The translations under genes were made by a program, and so were the position numbers. Under the pieces are notes generated by a model. That model was not told where the DNA came from and did not search any database. It saw nothing but the letters and a program-made list of their open reading frames with translations. From NCBI GenBank assembly GCA_002835675.1, contig PIZR01000001.1:1-64000 (forward strand): DNA of 64,000 nucleotides, written 5' to 3'. This document shows, piece after piece, positions 35,471 through 45,916 of the stretch (position 1 is the stretch's first letter; every line of letters starts with the position of its first letter). This DNA comes from Bacillus sp. BA3 (lineage in GTDB: Bacteria; Bacillota; Bacilli; Bacillales; DSM-1321).

Positions 35471-35869
35471 TTATATTGTTAGGTTATCCTTATTACTCAC
35501 TGAAGCGGATTTTAATATTTTATGATGATAAATATAAGAGCCGGCTATCAAAATATATCCGATAATGAAAAGCAGCCATCCACTGGCAGGATCGCCCACT
35601 GATATGCTTGAATACATAGCACCCGTCAAATCAAATACAAAACCTGCATAAGCCCATTCCTTGATTCTCGGAAAGCCAGGAATAAGTATTGCCACGACAC
35701 CTAATAATTTGGCAATTCCAATAAAGGGTAGGAGGTAGGTAGGATAACCTAAATGATTAAATAAGTCGACTGCATCGGGAACAGACATTATATCAGGGAT
35801 AGAACCCAAAACCATTAGTGCCACTAAAAGCCCTGTGAAAATCCAATATATAATTTTTGTTTTTTTCAT
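35471..35869 (-). CDS. DoxX-like membrane protein
   Basis: The 132-residue protein has four predicted membrane segments and DoxX-like features: FTGLLVALMVLGSIPDIM, NHLGYPTYLLPFIGIAKLLGVVAI and PRIKEWAYAGFVFDLTGA. DoxX-like proteins are associated with thiosulfate/quinone oxidation or redox stress, though most bacterial members are unassigned. The start codon ATG 35869 is preceded by GGGAGGGAATGAG. The gene is monocistronic. Confidence 0.8.
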   Translation of the reverse strand: MKKTKIIYWIFTGLLVALMVLGSIPDIMSVPDAVDLFNHLGYPTYLLPFIGIAKLLGVVAILIPGFPRIKEWAYAGFVFDLTGAMYSSISVGDPASGWLLFIIGYILIAGSYIYHHKILKSASVSNKDNLTI

Positions 35870-35959
35870 CTATTCTCATTCCCTCCCTTAGATTGACATT
35901 CTAATCATATTCCACATTCCTTTTATTAATGCTTTCTGTAACAAATTATTAACATCAAC

Positions 35960-36395
35960 GGTAATATCAAGAGTGAATATGCTGAATTCACGAGTAAACG
36001 GCGCGAAATCACGAGTAAAGAGCCAAAACTCACGAGTAAAACAGCAAAACTCACGAGTAAAACAGCAAAATTCACGAGTAAACGGCGCGAAATCACCAGT
36101 AAATATGCTGAAATTACGAGTAAATAGCCAAAACTCACGAGTAAACGTACGAAATTATGGATGCAGCACGAAATCACGAGTGAATATGCTGAATTCACGA
36201 GTAAACCAGCAAAACTCATGAATAAATAGCCAAAACTCACGAGTAAAACAGCAAAACTCACGAGTAAACGGCGGGAAATCATGGATGCAGCACGAAACCA
36301 CGAGTGAATATGCTGAATTCACGAGTAAATAGCCAAAACTCACGAGTAAACGGCGCGAAATCACCAGTGTAGCACGAAATCCGAGTAAACGTGCG
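35960..36395. repeat. Degenerate ~20-bp array with CACGAGTAAA core
   Basis: About 20 units carry (A/T)(A/C)TCACGAGTAAA, separated by a small set of 7-11-bp linkers such as CAGCAAAA, CGGCGCGAA, TAGCCAAAA and TATGCTGAA. Linkers recur in mixed order, and blocks are duplicated (35978 and 36181; 36164 and 36283). Because the period is near 21, open frames arise on both strands (for instance LLVSFAVLLVSF repeats), but none has a ribosome site. It lies downstream of divergent and convergent genes and is non-coding. Confidence 0.85.
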
Positions 36396-36766
36396 ACTGT
36401 CTGCCAAGCCGCATCAAAGCAAGCGTCTACGGTACTCGGCTAGCCAGTTTTACGGCAGGAGTGCCGCAAATTTCTTAAAATTAGAGAGGATTTCCTCCGT
36501 TTGATCTTTTACATCCTTAAGAAAGAGTTGATCACAAAATCATGAATAAAGATTATCGTTTGCCCAATTGTTCTATTCCAAAAGTCTACTGCTTGAAGGT
36601 GATTTTGGAGTTTTCTTTAATGTAAAAGGCAGTGGCTGCTTTAACCACTGCATTTTGATAAAAATTTCAAGAATATTCCATGATTAGCTTTGCTGCTTTT
36701 ATTCCTGAGGTGTTGGTCGATATGTGAACATTGCGAACACTGTATTTGACACATGCAGGTATGGCT
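36396..36766. other. Gap after the repeat array
   Basis: I see no gene. A short segment near 36405-36470 resembles a decayed structured or repeat sequence (AAGCCGCATCAAAGCAAGCG). Nothing else is assignable. Confidence 0.35.
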
Positions 36767-37348
36767 TTATTTTGTAAAAAAGTTTATTGATTTAAAAGAA
36801 TTGATTAAAATGACGCATAACCCGACACAGGAAATCGTGATGAGGGAATACATTAACTTTAAGTCTTTCAATATAATAATTCCGGCAATTACTATGAGGG
36901 AATCAATGATAAAAATAATAATTCCAGGATTAGTTGCTGTAGCTTTAGAGATTAATAGTGCTAGTAAATCCACTCCACCGGGGCTAATATGTTGTCTCAG
37001 CATAAAACCGACACCAATCCCAATCGTCAATCCACCGATAATGGCACTTGTTATGATCGGTAGATGAATCAAACCGTTTAGTGGTGTTAACCAATCGATA
37101 ATGGTTGATGTAAAAGCTAACCCAAGGATGGCATTAAAGAAATAAGATTTATCGTATAGAAGAGATAGAAGGTATATGGGAATATTGATCATAATCATGG
37201 TATGTCCAACCTGGATTCCCCACACATATTTGATTAACAAACTTATTCCAAATATCCCGCCATTTATTAGATGAATGGGAACGATAAACAGGTTAATACC
37301 AATTCCAATGCAAAAACTTGAAAAAAGCAGAGTAACTAACTTTTTCAT
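36767..37348 (-). CDS. YitT-family membrane protein (short form)
   Basis: The 193-residue protein has about five or six membrane segments and the YitT/DUF161 pattern: NLFIVPIHLINGGIFGISLLI and GFMLRQHISPGGVDLLA. Typical YitT proteins are about 280 residues with a C-terminal cytoplasmic DUF2179 domain, which is missing here. The gene ends cleanly, so it is a short paralog or a truncation. AAGGGGA precedes ATG 37348. A GTACCGGTAC palindrome at about 37425 may be an operator. Confidence 0.8.
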   Translation of the reverse strand: MKKLVTLLFSSFCIGIGINLFIVPIHLINGGIFGISLLIKYVWGIQVGHTMIMINIPIYLLSLLYDKSYFFNAILGLAFTSTIIDWLTPLNGLIHLPIITSAIIGGLTIGIGVGFMLRQHISPGGVDLLALLISKATATNPGIIIFIIDSLIVIAGIIILKDLKLMYSLITISCVGLCVILINSFKSINFFTK

Positions 37349-37542
37349 TAATACATTCCCCTTGTCCAAATCATTATCTTAAAATATATGAGAGGAATGT
37401 AAATATATACTCAGCATATTTATAGTACCGGTACAATTTGTGAATTGTTGGCTTTGTTCTTCAGAAGATATTCTGAAGAGACATGGGATTACACTGGGTC
37501 ATAATAAAGGCCGTCTCCTGGAGGCCAGGAAGTAATTTGGGC

Positions 37543-37580
37543 AAAAAAAGAGACACTCATAAAACGTGTCTCTTTTTTTT
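37543..37580. terminator. Strong bidirectional terminator
   Basis: AAAAAAAGAGACAC pairs with GTGTCTCTTTTTTTT. It ends the minus-strand DHA2 exporter gene and insulates the YitT gene. Confidence 0.85.
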
Positions 37581-37654
37581 GCATTTATATGTCTTCATGG
37601 GGCAAGTCAGTATAATAATAAAAGAATTTTTTTTACCTTGGAAAATAGGTTGAT

Positions 37655-39157
37655 TTAGCCTTGATTATTAAAAGCTTTTTTTGATAGGCGATTTGTAATG
37701 GTATCTTCTTGTGGTGATGTTTGCCGAATATAAAAGGCAAGTATGAATGCAACTATGGTCAAACCTGTTGCGATCATGAATGCATCATCCACTCCCATTA
37801 CGCTGCCTTGTTTAATGGCCATCGCCATTTGTGATGTATTATCTGGTGATATATTCCTTTGAGATAAGATTTCCTGTACATGTTTCGTTCCCTGGTTTGT
37901 CATGATGGACACAAAGAATGCCATGCCAACAGCGCCTGCTACCATTCTCAATGTATTGACCATTGCTGTTCCATATTTGTTTAGGCTAAGTGCCAATTCA
38001 TTTAATCCAGCTGTGAAGATAGGCATCATCAGTATCGACATTCCGAACATTCTAATCGTATATACCCATACCACATAAGAATAGGACGTATCTGTTTCAA
38101 GCCGCGTTAAAAGGTACGTTGTAATGATAGTGATGGCAAGTCCGCTCACCGCAAGCCATCTTGCACCAAATCGATCAAACAGCTTTCCGGTGATAGGAGA
38201 CATGATTCCCATTAAAATCCCGCCAGGCAATAGCATGAGACCGGATTCCATCGGAGTAAACCCACGGATATTCTGCATATAGATTGGCATGATGATCATT
38301 CCGGAGAACATACCCATAGTTGCGATGATGTTGATGATTGTCGTTAAAGTGAACATCCGATACCGGAAAATTCTAAACTCCAAAATGGGATGAGATACAG
38401 TGAATTGCCTCCAGACAAATAAAGCTAAACTGATTCCTCCAACAAGGAACATCATCAGTACTTCAGGGCTGCCCCAGCCCTTGGTGCCGCCTGTAGCAAA
38501 TCCATATAGAACTCCGCCGAATCCGATAGTGGATAGAATTACACCCAGTTTATCGAGTTTAGGCCGGCTGGTTTTCCCTACTTTTTTAATGATGAAAATG
38601 GCAAAGATGAAGTCAAGCAGGGCGAATGGGAAAATGATAAAAAACAGAACCCGCCATGAATAGTTTTGGATAATCCATCCTGATAATGTCGGTCCTACAG
38701 CTGGGGCAAAATTCATCGCGATACCAAATATGCCCATTGCAAAACCGCGTCTGTTAGGTGGAAATAAAGTGAAAATTACATTTGTAATCAACGGGAACAA
38801 AATCCCCGCACCTGCAGCTTGAACCACACGTCCGATCAATAAGACGGAGAAGCTGGGGGCAATCCCACATAAAAATGTTCCTAATGCAAAGAGTCCCATC
38901 GAAGCAAGATATAATTGTCTTGTATTGAATCGTTCCATTAAGAAAGCGGTAATCGGGATGACAATCCCATTGACCAATAAGAAGATTGTAGTAAGCCAAT
39001 TAGCTGTTGCAGCTGATATGTCAAAATGAGTCATTAATTGAGGCAATGCGATATTGATTAAGGTCTGATTTAAGAAAGCGACTAGAGCACCAGCCAGCAT
39101 CACCGCAAACATGGGGCCTGTACGAATTTTAGTGATGGCTGTTTTTTCGTGATTCAT
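37655..39157 (-). CDS. DHA2-family (14-TMS) drug:H+ antiporter
   Basis: The 500-residue protein has 14 predicted membrane segments, as in EmrB, QacA and LmrB. Motifs include FLNQTLINIALPQLMTHF (motif D1), LMERFNTRQLY (motif A), GRVVQAAGAGILFPL (motif B) and APAVGPTLSGWIIQ (motif C, antiporter-specific). GGAAAGGACGTGCC precedes ATG 39157. A perfect palindrome at 39186-39200 suggests control by a TetR-type repressor, although none is adjacent. A lincomycin/multidrug role is typical for this branch. Confidence 0.88.
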   Translation of the reverse strand: MNHEKTAITKIRTGPMFAVMLAGALVAFLNQTLINIALPQLMTHFDISAATANWLTTIFLLVNGIVIPITAFLMERFNTRQLYLASMGLFALGTFLCGIAPSFSVLLIGRVVQAAGAGILFPLITNVIFTLFPPNRRGFAMGIFGIAMNFAPAVGPTLSGWIIQNYSWRVLFFIIFPFALLDFIFAIFIIKKVGKTSRPKLDKLGVILSTIGFGGVLYGFATGGTKGWGSPEVLMMFLVGGISLALFVWRQFTVSHPILEFRIFRYRMFTLTTIINIIATMGMFSGMIIMPIYMQNIRGFTPMESGLMLLPGGILMGIMSPITGKLFDRFGARWLAVSGLAITIITTYLLTRLETDTSYSYVVWVYTIRMFGMSILMMPIFTAGLNELALSLNKYGTAMVNTLRMVAGAVGMAFFVSIMTNQGTKHVQEILSQRNISPDNTSQMAMAIKQGSVMGVDDAFMIATGLTIVAFILAFYIRQTSPQEDTITNRLSKKAFNNQG

Positions 39158-39185
39158 TATTATGGCACGTCCTTTCCGCTAGGAT

Positions 39186-39251
39186 AGTACAAATTGTACT
39201 GTCTGCTATTTTTAAAGAAACTAATTCGTCTCACGAAGTATTAGTGTAAAC
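39186..39251. promoter_or_regulatory. Operator-like palindromes upstream of the DHA2 exporter
   Basis: AGTACAAATTGTACT (39186-39200) is a perfect 15-bp palindrome 29 bases before the start codon. A second imperfect one, ACTAATTCGT...ACGAAGTATTAGT, follows at about 39219-39246. Either could bind a TetR/MarR repressor encoded elsewhere. The rest of 39252-39606 shows nothing else. Confidence 0.55.
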
Positions 39252-39606
39252 TAACCTATATTTTCCAATAAAATACACCATTTAAGGAGATTCATCTCAA
39301 TTTACGCTTTTTTTGAGGTGTTTATTCTTTATTAACCACTAACTTGACAATATTTCAGGATACATTCTCATGGAAATCCCCCAGGCTAACATCCATTCTA
39401 CAGGTATATCATATTTCAAACAATAATCACCAACATAATACTTACAATGTACCAGAGAAATTTTTGCACTAGGTATAAATACTTTAACATTCTATCATTC
39501 GTAGTCACTAAAAAATAGTTAATTTATAAAAAGGTGTGATGAACAATAAAATCACGACTTTTCCGCATTTTCCGAATGATTATTTTTTAAATATTCAAAA
39601 TAATTA

Positions 39607-39652
39607 TTGCAATCAATGTATTGGTTAATTATAATACAAAACATAACAAATA
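39607..39652 (+). promoter_or_regulatory. frl promoter-operator 1
   Basis: TTGCAA (39607-39612), 17 bases and TATAAT (39630-39635) form the promoter. ATACAAAACATAACAAAT, overlapping the -10 box and the start site, recurs almost unchanged at 41955-41972 before frlB. This shared element is a likely FrlR operator. Confidence 0.7.
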
Positions 39653-39678
39653 AAAGTCGTTTTGAGGGGGTGAAAGAA

Positions 39679-40497
39679 TTGAATATTGCAGGGATGAATA
39701 TCACTTTTAGGCATTTCCCTTTTCATTATTTTTTGGAATGCATGGACAAACTTGAGATTAAAAGCATTGAATTATGGGGTGGGGAGCCGCATTTGTATGT
39801 TTATCGCAACATACTAGGAAATATAAGGAGTTTGAGAAGGGAACTTAAATCTAGAAATATGAAAATCATCTGCTATACTCCAGAACAATGTATCTATCCT
39901 TATAACATTGCATCCTCGGATGCTCATTGGCGAAAAAAAAGCATTGAATATTTTATGGAGAATCTTTACGCCGCGCTGGAGTTAGACACAAACATGATGC
40001 TTATCACTTCTGGAATAGGGGACTTTTCTGTTTCACAAGAGGAATCATGGAAGTATGCAAGTGACTCAACCTTTCAATTAACCAAAGTAGCTGAGAAGGA
40101 AGGTTTGATTCTTGCTTTAGAGCCATTGACAAAATATGAATCCAATCTGGTAATTGACTCTAAGGGGTTAAAGAAAATGTTAGAGGAAATCCAATCTCCT
40201 TCGCTAAAAGGAATGATAGATACAGTTTCCATGCAACTGGCAGGTGAAACACCTGATGAGTACTTTTCCTTCCTTCCCGAATTAAGCCATTTTCACCTAA
40301 TCGATGGAGATGGTCAATCAGATACGCATTTGGCACTAGATGATGGTGTTTTAAATTGGAGAGAATATTTAACGAGTCTTAAATGCCATGGTTACAAAGG
40401 CAGTTGTACTCTAGAGATTATGGGATCAAATTATTATCAAAATCCAAGCGATGCAATTATGAAATCTATTGAAAAAGTAAGGGAATTGGGAATTTAA
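39679..40497 (+). CDS. frlC: Fructoselysine 3-epimerase-like TIM-barrel protein
   Basis: The 272-residue xylose-isomerase-like TIM barrel resembles FrlC, which interconverts psicoselysine and fructoselysine. Conserved segments include KSIELWGGEPHLYVY, ALEPLTKYESNLV (Glu ligand), GMIDTVSMQLAGETP, HFHLIDGDGQSDTHLALDDG (His ligands) and CTLEIMG (Glu). The start is TTG 39679, eight bases after GAGGGGG. An upstream ATG 39607 lies in the promoter. It is the first gene of the frl operon, and the permease follows 24 bases downstream. Confidence 0.82.
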   Translation: MNIAGMNITFRHFPFHYFLECMDKLEIKSIELWGGEPHLYVYRNILGNIRSLRRELKSRNMKIICYTPEQCIYPYNIASSDAHWRKKSIEYFMENLYAALELDTNMMLITSGIGDFSVSQEESWKYASDSTFQLTKVAEKEGLILALEPLTKYESNLVIDSKGLKKMLEEIQSPSLKGMIDTVSMQLAGETPDEYFSFLPELSHFHLIDGDGQSDTHLALDDGVLNWREYLTSLKCHGYKGSCTLEIMGSNYYQNPSDAIMKSIEKVRELGI

Positions 40498-41865
<1,368 letters not shown>

Positions 41866-41929
41866 CAGAATGTGTTAAGGGAAGTTGGGCCTTCTTTTGT
41901 CAAATGCACTAAAATTTAAAATAAAACAA

Positions 41930-41973
41930 TTGTACAAATCATTATGTTTAGATATAATACAAGACATAACAAA
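41930..41973 (+). promoter_or_regulatory. frl promoter-operator 2 (internal)
   Basis: TTGTAC (41930-41935), 17 bases and TATAAT (41953-41958) are followed by ATACAAGACATAACAAAT. This differs from the copy at 39632 by one base. It would give frlB-frlD a second promoter under the same control. Confidence 0.7.
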
Positions 41974-42001
41974 TATAAAGGGATATGGGAGGAAACTGTT
42001 G

Positions 42002-43015
42002 ATGCTAAAGTTTGATGAAGAGTTATTTCTAAATCTTGTAGAAAAAGAGGGCCTTGCTTTTAGAGGCCAGATTGAAGAAATCGTAGATGGAATCACCAAA
42101 AGGGGCTACAGCAATATTTTTCTGATCGGCGCTGGTGGCACCATAGCCATGATGTATCCGTATGAATACATTTTAAAGTCAAATTCTACCATCGATGTCC
42201 ATGCAGAAATTGCTGCTGAGTTCATGGTGATGAATCATAAGCATTTCAGCAAAGATTCAGTCTGTATTTTTACATCTGTATCCGGGACTACTCAAGAAAC
42301 AGTTGCAGCGGCTGAATATTGTAAAGAAAAAGGCGCCACTACAATAGCTTTAGTTGCAGAGCCAAATACTCCGTTAACACAAATTGCGGATTACTGTATA
42401 ACGACAGGTTCTGAAACGCACTCTTTTGATACTTTCTTTATGCTTTTGTACATGGTCGTCTTCCGTTTCATGCATAACAACAATGAATTCCCGCAATATG
42501 AACAATTCACGAAGGAGGTTTCTCTACTTCCGCGTGCAATTCTAGATGCCGTTAAATCTTTTGACAAAAAAGCAGAGGAATTTGCCATTGCACATAAAGA
42601 CACGGATTACCACATGATGGTCGGTTCTGGTAACCTATGGGGAAACACTTATTCATATGCCATGTGCATTTTAGAGGAGATGCAATGGATTCAGGCGAAA
42701 TCCATCCACGCGGCAGAGTTCTTCCATGGTACGCTTGAACTTGTTGTAGAAGATACAAGTGTTATTTTACTAAAAGGAGAAGATGAAACTAGACCGCTGA
42801 TGGACCGTGTAGAGAGATTTGTAGAAAATATCTCGAAAAATTTAACGGTTATTGATACCAAAAGCTTTGAAATGGACGGTATCAGCGAAGAATTCAGAAA
42901 GCACTTTTCTGTTAGTATTAACTGGTCGGTATTAAGTCGAATCAGCGTTTACCTTGAGCGTGAAAGAAATCATCCATTAACACTTAGAAGATACTATCGC
43001 CAAATGGAATATTAA
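42002..43015 (+). CDS. frlB: Fructoselysine-6-phosphate deglycase (SIS domains)
   Basis: The 337-residue protein has two sugar-isomerase (SIS) domains. Visible motifs are NIFLIGAGGTIAMMYPYEY, FTSVSGTTQETVAAAEYC (phosphate-binding Ser/Thr) and EEMQWIQAKSIHAAEFFHGTLE (catalytic Glu and His). It converts fructoselysine 6-phosphate to glucose 6-phosphate and lysine. GGGAGGAAACTGTTG precedes ATG 42002; TTG 41999 is an alternative. Length equals that of known FrlB. It has its own promoter-operator immediately upstream. Confidence 0.9.
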   Translation: MLKFDEELFLNLVEKEGLAFRGQIEEIVDGITKRGYSNIFLIGAGGTIAMMYPYEYILKSNSTIDVHAEIAAEFMVMNHKHFSKDSVCIFTSVSGTTQETVAAAEYCKEKGATTIALVAEPNTPLTQIADYCITTGSETHSFDTFFMLLYMVVFRFMHNNNEFPQYEQFTKEVSLLPRAILDAVKSFDKKAEEFAIAHKDTDYHMMVGSGNLWGNTYSYAMCILEEMQWIQAKSIHAAEFFHGTLELVVEDTSVILLKGEDETRPLMDRVERFVENISKNLTVIDTKSFEMDGISEEFRKHFSVSINWSVLSRISVYLERERNHPLTLRRYYRQMEY

Positions 43016-43023
43016 GATATGTG

Positions 43024-43044
43024 GAGCACTACTTAGTAGTGCTC
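43024..43044 (+). terminator. Intercistronic hairpin between frlB and frlD
   Basis: GAGCACTACT pairs with AGTAGTGCTC, followed by TTAATTTT. It begins 9 bases after the frlB stop. It may attenuate or stabilise rather than fully terminate, since frlD follows 28 bases later without a clear promoter. Confidence 0.5.
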
Positions 43045-43072
43045 TTAATTTTAAAGAAAGCGGGGGAAAATG

Positions 43073-43855
43073 ATGAGAACGGTTACAGTCGGAGATAACT
43101 GTATGGATGTCTATCAAAAGAGCGGGGAGGTCTATCCTGGCGGTAATCCTTTAAATGTGGCTGTCTATTTAAAAGGGTTAGGTGCTGAATCTGCTTATAT
43201 TGGCTGGGTGGGCTCCGATCAATACAGTGAAAAGATGGTTAAAGCGATTCAGGAAAAAGGTGTTGATATTTCCCATCTTTCGCGGAAAGAAGGAAAAACA
43301 GCTGTTACTTTTGTTGAAATGGTAGGAAATGACCGCAGGTTTGGAGAATACGACGAAGGTGTCATGGAACATTTCTGTTTAACGACGGAAGAACTCCATT
43401 ACATTCAAACATATCAGCTTATACATTCAGGGATTTGGGGACATGCGGATAAGTACTATTCCTTTTTTAAAGAAAAAGGAATGCTCACGTCTTTTGATTT
43501 CTCAGATCAGCTAGATCACGATTTAGTGAAGACTTTACCGCAGTTTATTGATTATCCTTTTTTCTCTTATACGAAGGACGATGCTTTTATCCGCCAATTT
43601 TTAAAGGATGTAAAAAATCAAGGACCTAAAATTGCGGTCGCCACTTTAGGTGAAAATGGTTCACTTGCCTATGACGGCATTCAATTTTATCAATGCGGTG
43701 TCGTTGAAGCGAATGTGGTGGATACGATGGGGGCGGGGGACTCCTTCATTTCCGGTTTTATTTATGGAATATTGAAAGGCCATTCCATCGGCAATTGTTT
43801 AGAATTGGGCACAGAGTCTGCTGCGAAAACAATTAGCTATTTCGGTGCGTGGTGA
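43073..43855 (+). CDS. frlD: Fructoselysine 6-kinase (PfkB family)
   Basis: The 260-residue kinase phosphorylates fructoselysine at O6 for FrlB. PfkB signatures are PGGNPLNVAVYLKGLG (residues 22-37) and VDTMGAGDSFISGF with catalytic Asp223. The short length matches FrlD. Two adjacent ATGs occur; 43073 is better spaced from GCGGGGG than 43070. It follows frlB after a small hairpin and precedes the frlR regulator gene. Confidence 0.9.
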   Translation: MRTVTVGDNCMDVYQKSGEVYPGGNPLNVAVYLKGLGAESAYIGWVGSDQYSEKMVKAIQEKGVDISHLSRKEGKTAVTFVEMVGNDRRFGEYDEGVMEHFCLTTEELHYIQTYQLIHSGIWGHADKYYSFFKEKGMLTSFDFSDQLDHDLVKTLPQFIDYPFFSYTKDDAFIRQFLKDVKNQGPKIAVATLGENGSLAYDGIQFYQCGVVEANVVDTMGAGDSFISGFIYGILKGHSIGNCLELGTESAAKTISYFGAW

Positions 43856-43922
43856 CTGGGAATGGAAATAATGTATAATAGGTAATAAATAATAAAATTT
43901 GACGGATAAGGATGAATCTAAT

Positions 43923-44651
43923 ATGAATTTAAATCCTTCAACCCCCCAGCCACTATATATGCAAATAAGGCAAATGTTGAAGAATGATATTCAGAACGGT
44001 AAATACAAACCAGATGAACAGATCCCAACCGAAGCAGAGCTTTGTGAAACTTATAACGTTAGCCGCATTACCATACGAAAAGCAATAGAGGAATTGGTGA
44101 AGGAAGGAACACTGACACGTATTCCGCGCAGGGGTACCTTTGTTGCATCTAATAAGTTTCATAATGAGTTGTTATCCATAAGTGGATTCTCGGAGTTTAG
44201 TCATCAGCTTGGGAAGATACCGAATTCCCGGATTTTACGAAGTGAGGTCATAGCCGCACCAAAAGATGTTGCAGGTCATCTCCTCATTGAAGAAGGAAGC
44301 CCCGTTCTTGAACTTGAGCGACTCATGTATGTAGATGAGCGTCCGCTTTTCTACGATACCGCTCATTATTCGTTACTTCGTTTTCCGGATTTGGAAAAGA
44401 AGATTGCAAGGGATGAATCAACTTATAAGATCCTTTTGGAAGATTACCATACAGAAATAGTCAGTAACGATAAAATTATCGACGTGATTGGTGCTACAAA
44501 AATCTATGCTAAATATTTAGAATGCGATATTGGCGCAAATTTATTTAGAATAGTGAAGATTGCTTTCGATGCAAACGACCAACCTGTGCATCTCTCAACC
44601 TTCATGTGTGAAACCAACAAGGTCAATCTTACCGTTCATCGGGCAAAATAG
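43923..44651 (+). CDS. frlR: GntR/UTRA regulator of the frl operon
   Basis: The 242-residue protein has a GntR winged helix (about 5-72; PTEAELCETYNVSRITIRKAIEELVKEG) and a UTRA effector domain (about 90-235) with VLELERLMYVDERPLFYDTAHY. AAGGATGAA precedes ATG 43923; an earlier in-frame ATG/TTG lacks spacing. As the last frl gene, it probably represses the operon via the two ATACAARACATAACAAAT sites, with fructoselysine 6-phosphate or a related metabolite as inducer. A terminator follows at 44647. Confidence 0.88.
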   Translation: MNLNPSTPQPLYMQIRQMLKNDIQNGKYKPDEQIPTEAELCETYNVSRITIRKAIEELVKEGTLTRIPRRGTFVASNKFHNELLSISGFSEFSHQLGKIPNSRILRSEVIAAPKDVAGHLLIEEGSPVLELERLMYVDERPLFYDTAHYSLLRFPDLEKKIARDESTYKILLEDYHTEIVSNDKIIDVIGATKIYAKYLECDIGANLFRIVKIAFDANDQPVHLSTFMCETNKVNLTVHRAK

Positions 44652-44680
44652 GTCATGCCAATAATTTGGCATGACCTATT
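44647..44680. terminator. frl operon terminator (bidirectional)
   Basis: AATAGGTCATGCCA pairs with TGGCATGACCTATT; it overlaps the frlR stop region. It also lies just downstream of the small minus-strand gene ending at 44688. Confidence 0.8.
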
Positions 44681-44687
44681 TAAATAT

Positions 44688-44858
44688 CTAGTTTTGATTT
44701 TCCTCCTCCAATCTTTCTTCTGCGGTCATCGCATTTAAAATATCCTTACAATTAAAACATAAGATTTTCTTGTTATCTAACAGTATGCCGTTCAGGAAAC
44801 CAGCCGTACAATATACATCACGTGCACAGCGAACACAAGAGCCAACTAGTTCATCCAT
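44688..44858 (-). CDS. Small four-cysteine (zinc-ribbon-like) protein, 56 aa
   Basis: AAGGAGATTAATAG precedes ATG 44858. The product is MDELVGSCVRCARDVYC, then a turn, then LCFNCKDILNAMTAEERL. The CxxC...C...CxxC pattern suggests a zinc ribbon or small treble-clef domain. It is shorter than most annotation cut-offs. It shares strand with the DinB-like gene 42 bases upstream and may be co-transcribed. The family is not recognised. Confidence 0.65.
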   Translation of the reverse strand: MDELVGSCVRCARDVYCTAGFLNGILLDNKKILCFNCKDILNAMTAEERLEEENQN

Positions 44859-44900
44859 CTATTAATCTCCTTAATCAGGAATCGGGTATAGTTTGGTGTT

Positions 44901-45401
44901 CTATTTTGCATAAAGATAAAGGCCAAAATCTTGCATAACGGAAGTGTGCCCCATTTGCCGTAACATGGTAGCTATATTGCCACGATGATATGATCCGTGA
45001 GTGACAATGTGTAATACCGATTCGGAAATGGTAGTTTCAAGCAATCCGGCATAGGGGTTATCCACGACAATTACCTTTTCCATATCCTCTGTACTCAGAA
45101 GTACTTTGTTTCTTTCGTATAAGTCTATAAATATTTTTTTCATTTCCTCAATACTTTTCTTTTCCACCGCTTCTTTTAATTGATTAGAAGATGCCATTGC
45201 TTCATTCATACTTTTACCTGAGATAATGTCAAACCACGCAAAATCTGTGAGATAAATATGAGACAACACTTTTGATACCGACGAAAAACCAGTCTGAATT
45301 TCCTTATGGTAAATGTGCTGTGGAAGTTCATTTAACCGATCGATGATGACTCCATTTGCCCACGCGTGATAGTTATACATTTCTTGCTCGGGGTGATTCA
45401 T
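44901..45401 (-). CDS. DinB/YfiT-family putative metal-dependent hydrolase
   Basis: The 166-residue protein is a four-helix bundle with the DinB metal triad: His48 (VLSHIYLTDFAWF), His135 and His139 (HIVTHGSYHRGNIATMLRQMG). In Bacillus these proteins include bacillithiol S-transferases and stress-induced members of unknown substrate. GGAGGTTTTTTAA precedes ATG 45401. The small zinc-ribbon gene follows 42 bases downstream on the same strand. Confidence 0.88.
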   Translation of the reverse strand: MNHPEQEMYNYHAWANGVIIDRLNELPQHIYHKEIQTGFSSVSKVLSHIYLTDFAWFDIISGKSMNEAMASSNQLKEAVEKKSIEEMKKIFIDLYERNKVLLSTEDMEKVIVVDNPYAGLLETTISESVLHIVTHGSYHRGNIATMLRQMGHTSVMQDFGLYLYAK

Positions 45402-45709
45402 TTAAAAAACCTCCATATACACTAGTTTTTTCGTTTTGAACAATTTATGCAGTGAGAACAAAAGTATACAGGTGAATTCAATCCAGTACATTCATTAATA
45501 TGTTGTTCTCTAATATATATAACAATTCCTCCTGCTGATTCTTCCGGTATATGTGCTCACCATAAATGTAAAATGTATAAAAATAAGAGATAATACGAAC
45601 TACGAACATTGATTATTAAATGAATAGCTAATGGAGCATCACATATAGGCATTTTTTCTTGCAGGAAAATAGCTCCCTATATCGAACTGATAGTAAAGGA
45701 GATGGTAAT
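45402..45709. other. Gap between the DinB gene and the small hypothetical
   Basis: This is AT-rich sequence with no gene or convincing hairpin. It should contain two divergent promoters, which I could not assign with confidence. Confidence 0.35.
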
Positions 45710-45916
45710 ATGAATCTGAGGATTAAATATAGGCTTTATATCCATGTAGACGGAAAACTTATTCCAGAACAGTATGACCGATACGAGATACTAAACGTCA
45801 GAGAAGGTATTGATCCAAATGATACTAAGGATTACCAAGAGCTTATTAAAAAATTGAGTAAGTCGATTAATCGGCCCTTAAATGAATTTGAAATAAAAGA
45901 TTATGAATCAATGTAA
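45710..45916 (+). CDS. Small hypothetical protein (68 aa)
   Basis: AAAGGAGATGGTAAT precedes ATG 45710. The product is MNLRIKYRLYIHVDGKLIPEQ... and ends EFEIKDYESM; it is soluble, beta-rich then helical and acidic, with no signal peptide. The strong ribosome site supports translation. I do not recognise a family. Confidence 0.6.
   Translation: MNLRIKYRLYIHVDGKLIPEQYDRYEILNVREGIDPNDTKDYQELIKKLSKSINRPLNEFEIKDYESM

Noticed and set aside
35926..36364. Minus-strand open frames with LLVSFAVLLVSF-type repeats across the CACGAGTAAA array
   Set aside because: They follow from a repeat period near 21 bases, open on both strands, have no ribosome site, and the two frames give unrelated repeats.
35960..36395. 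CRISPR array
   Set aside because: Spacers are 7-11 bases, few in kind and reused, the repeat is only about 10 bases, and no cas genes are present.
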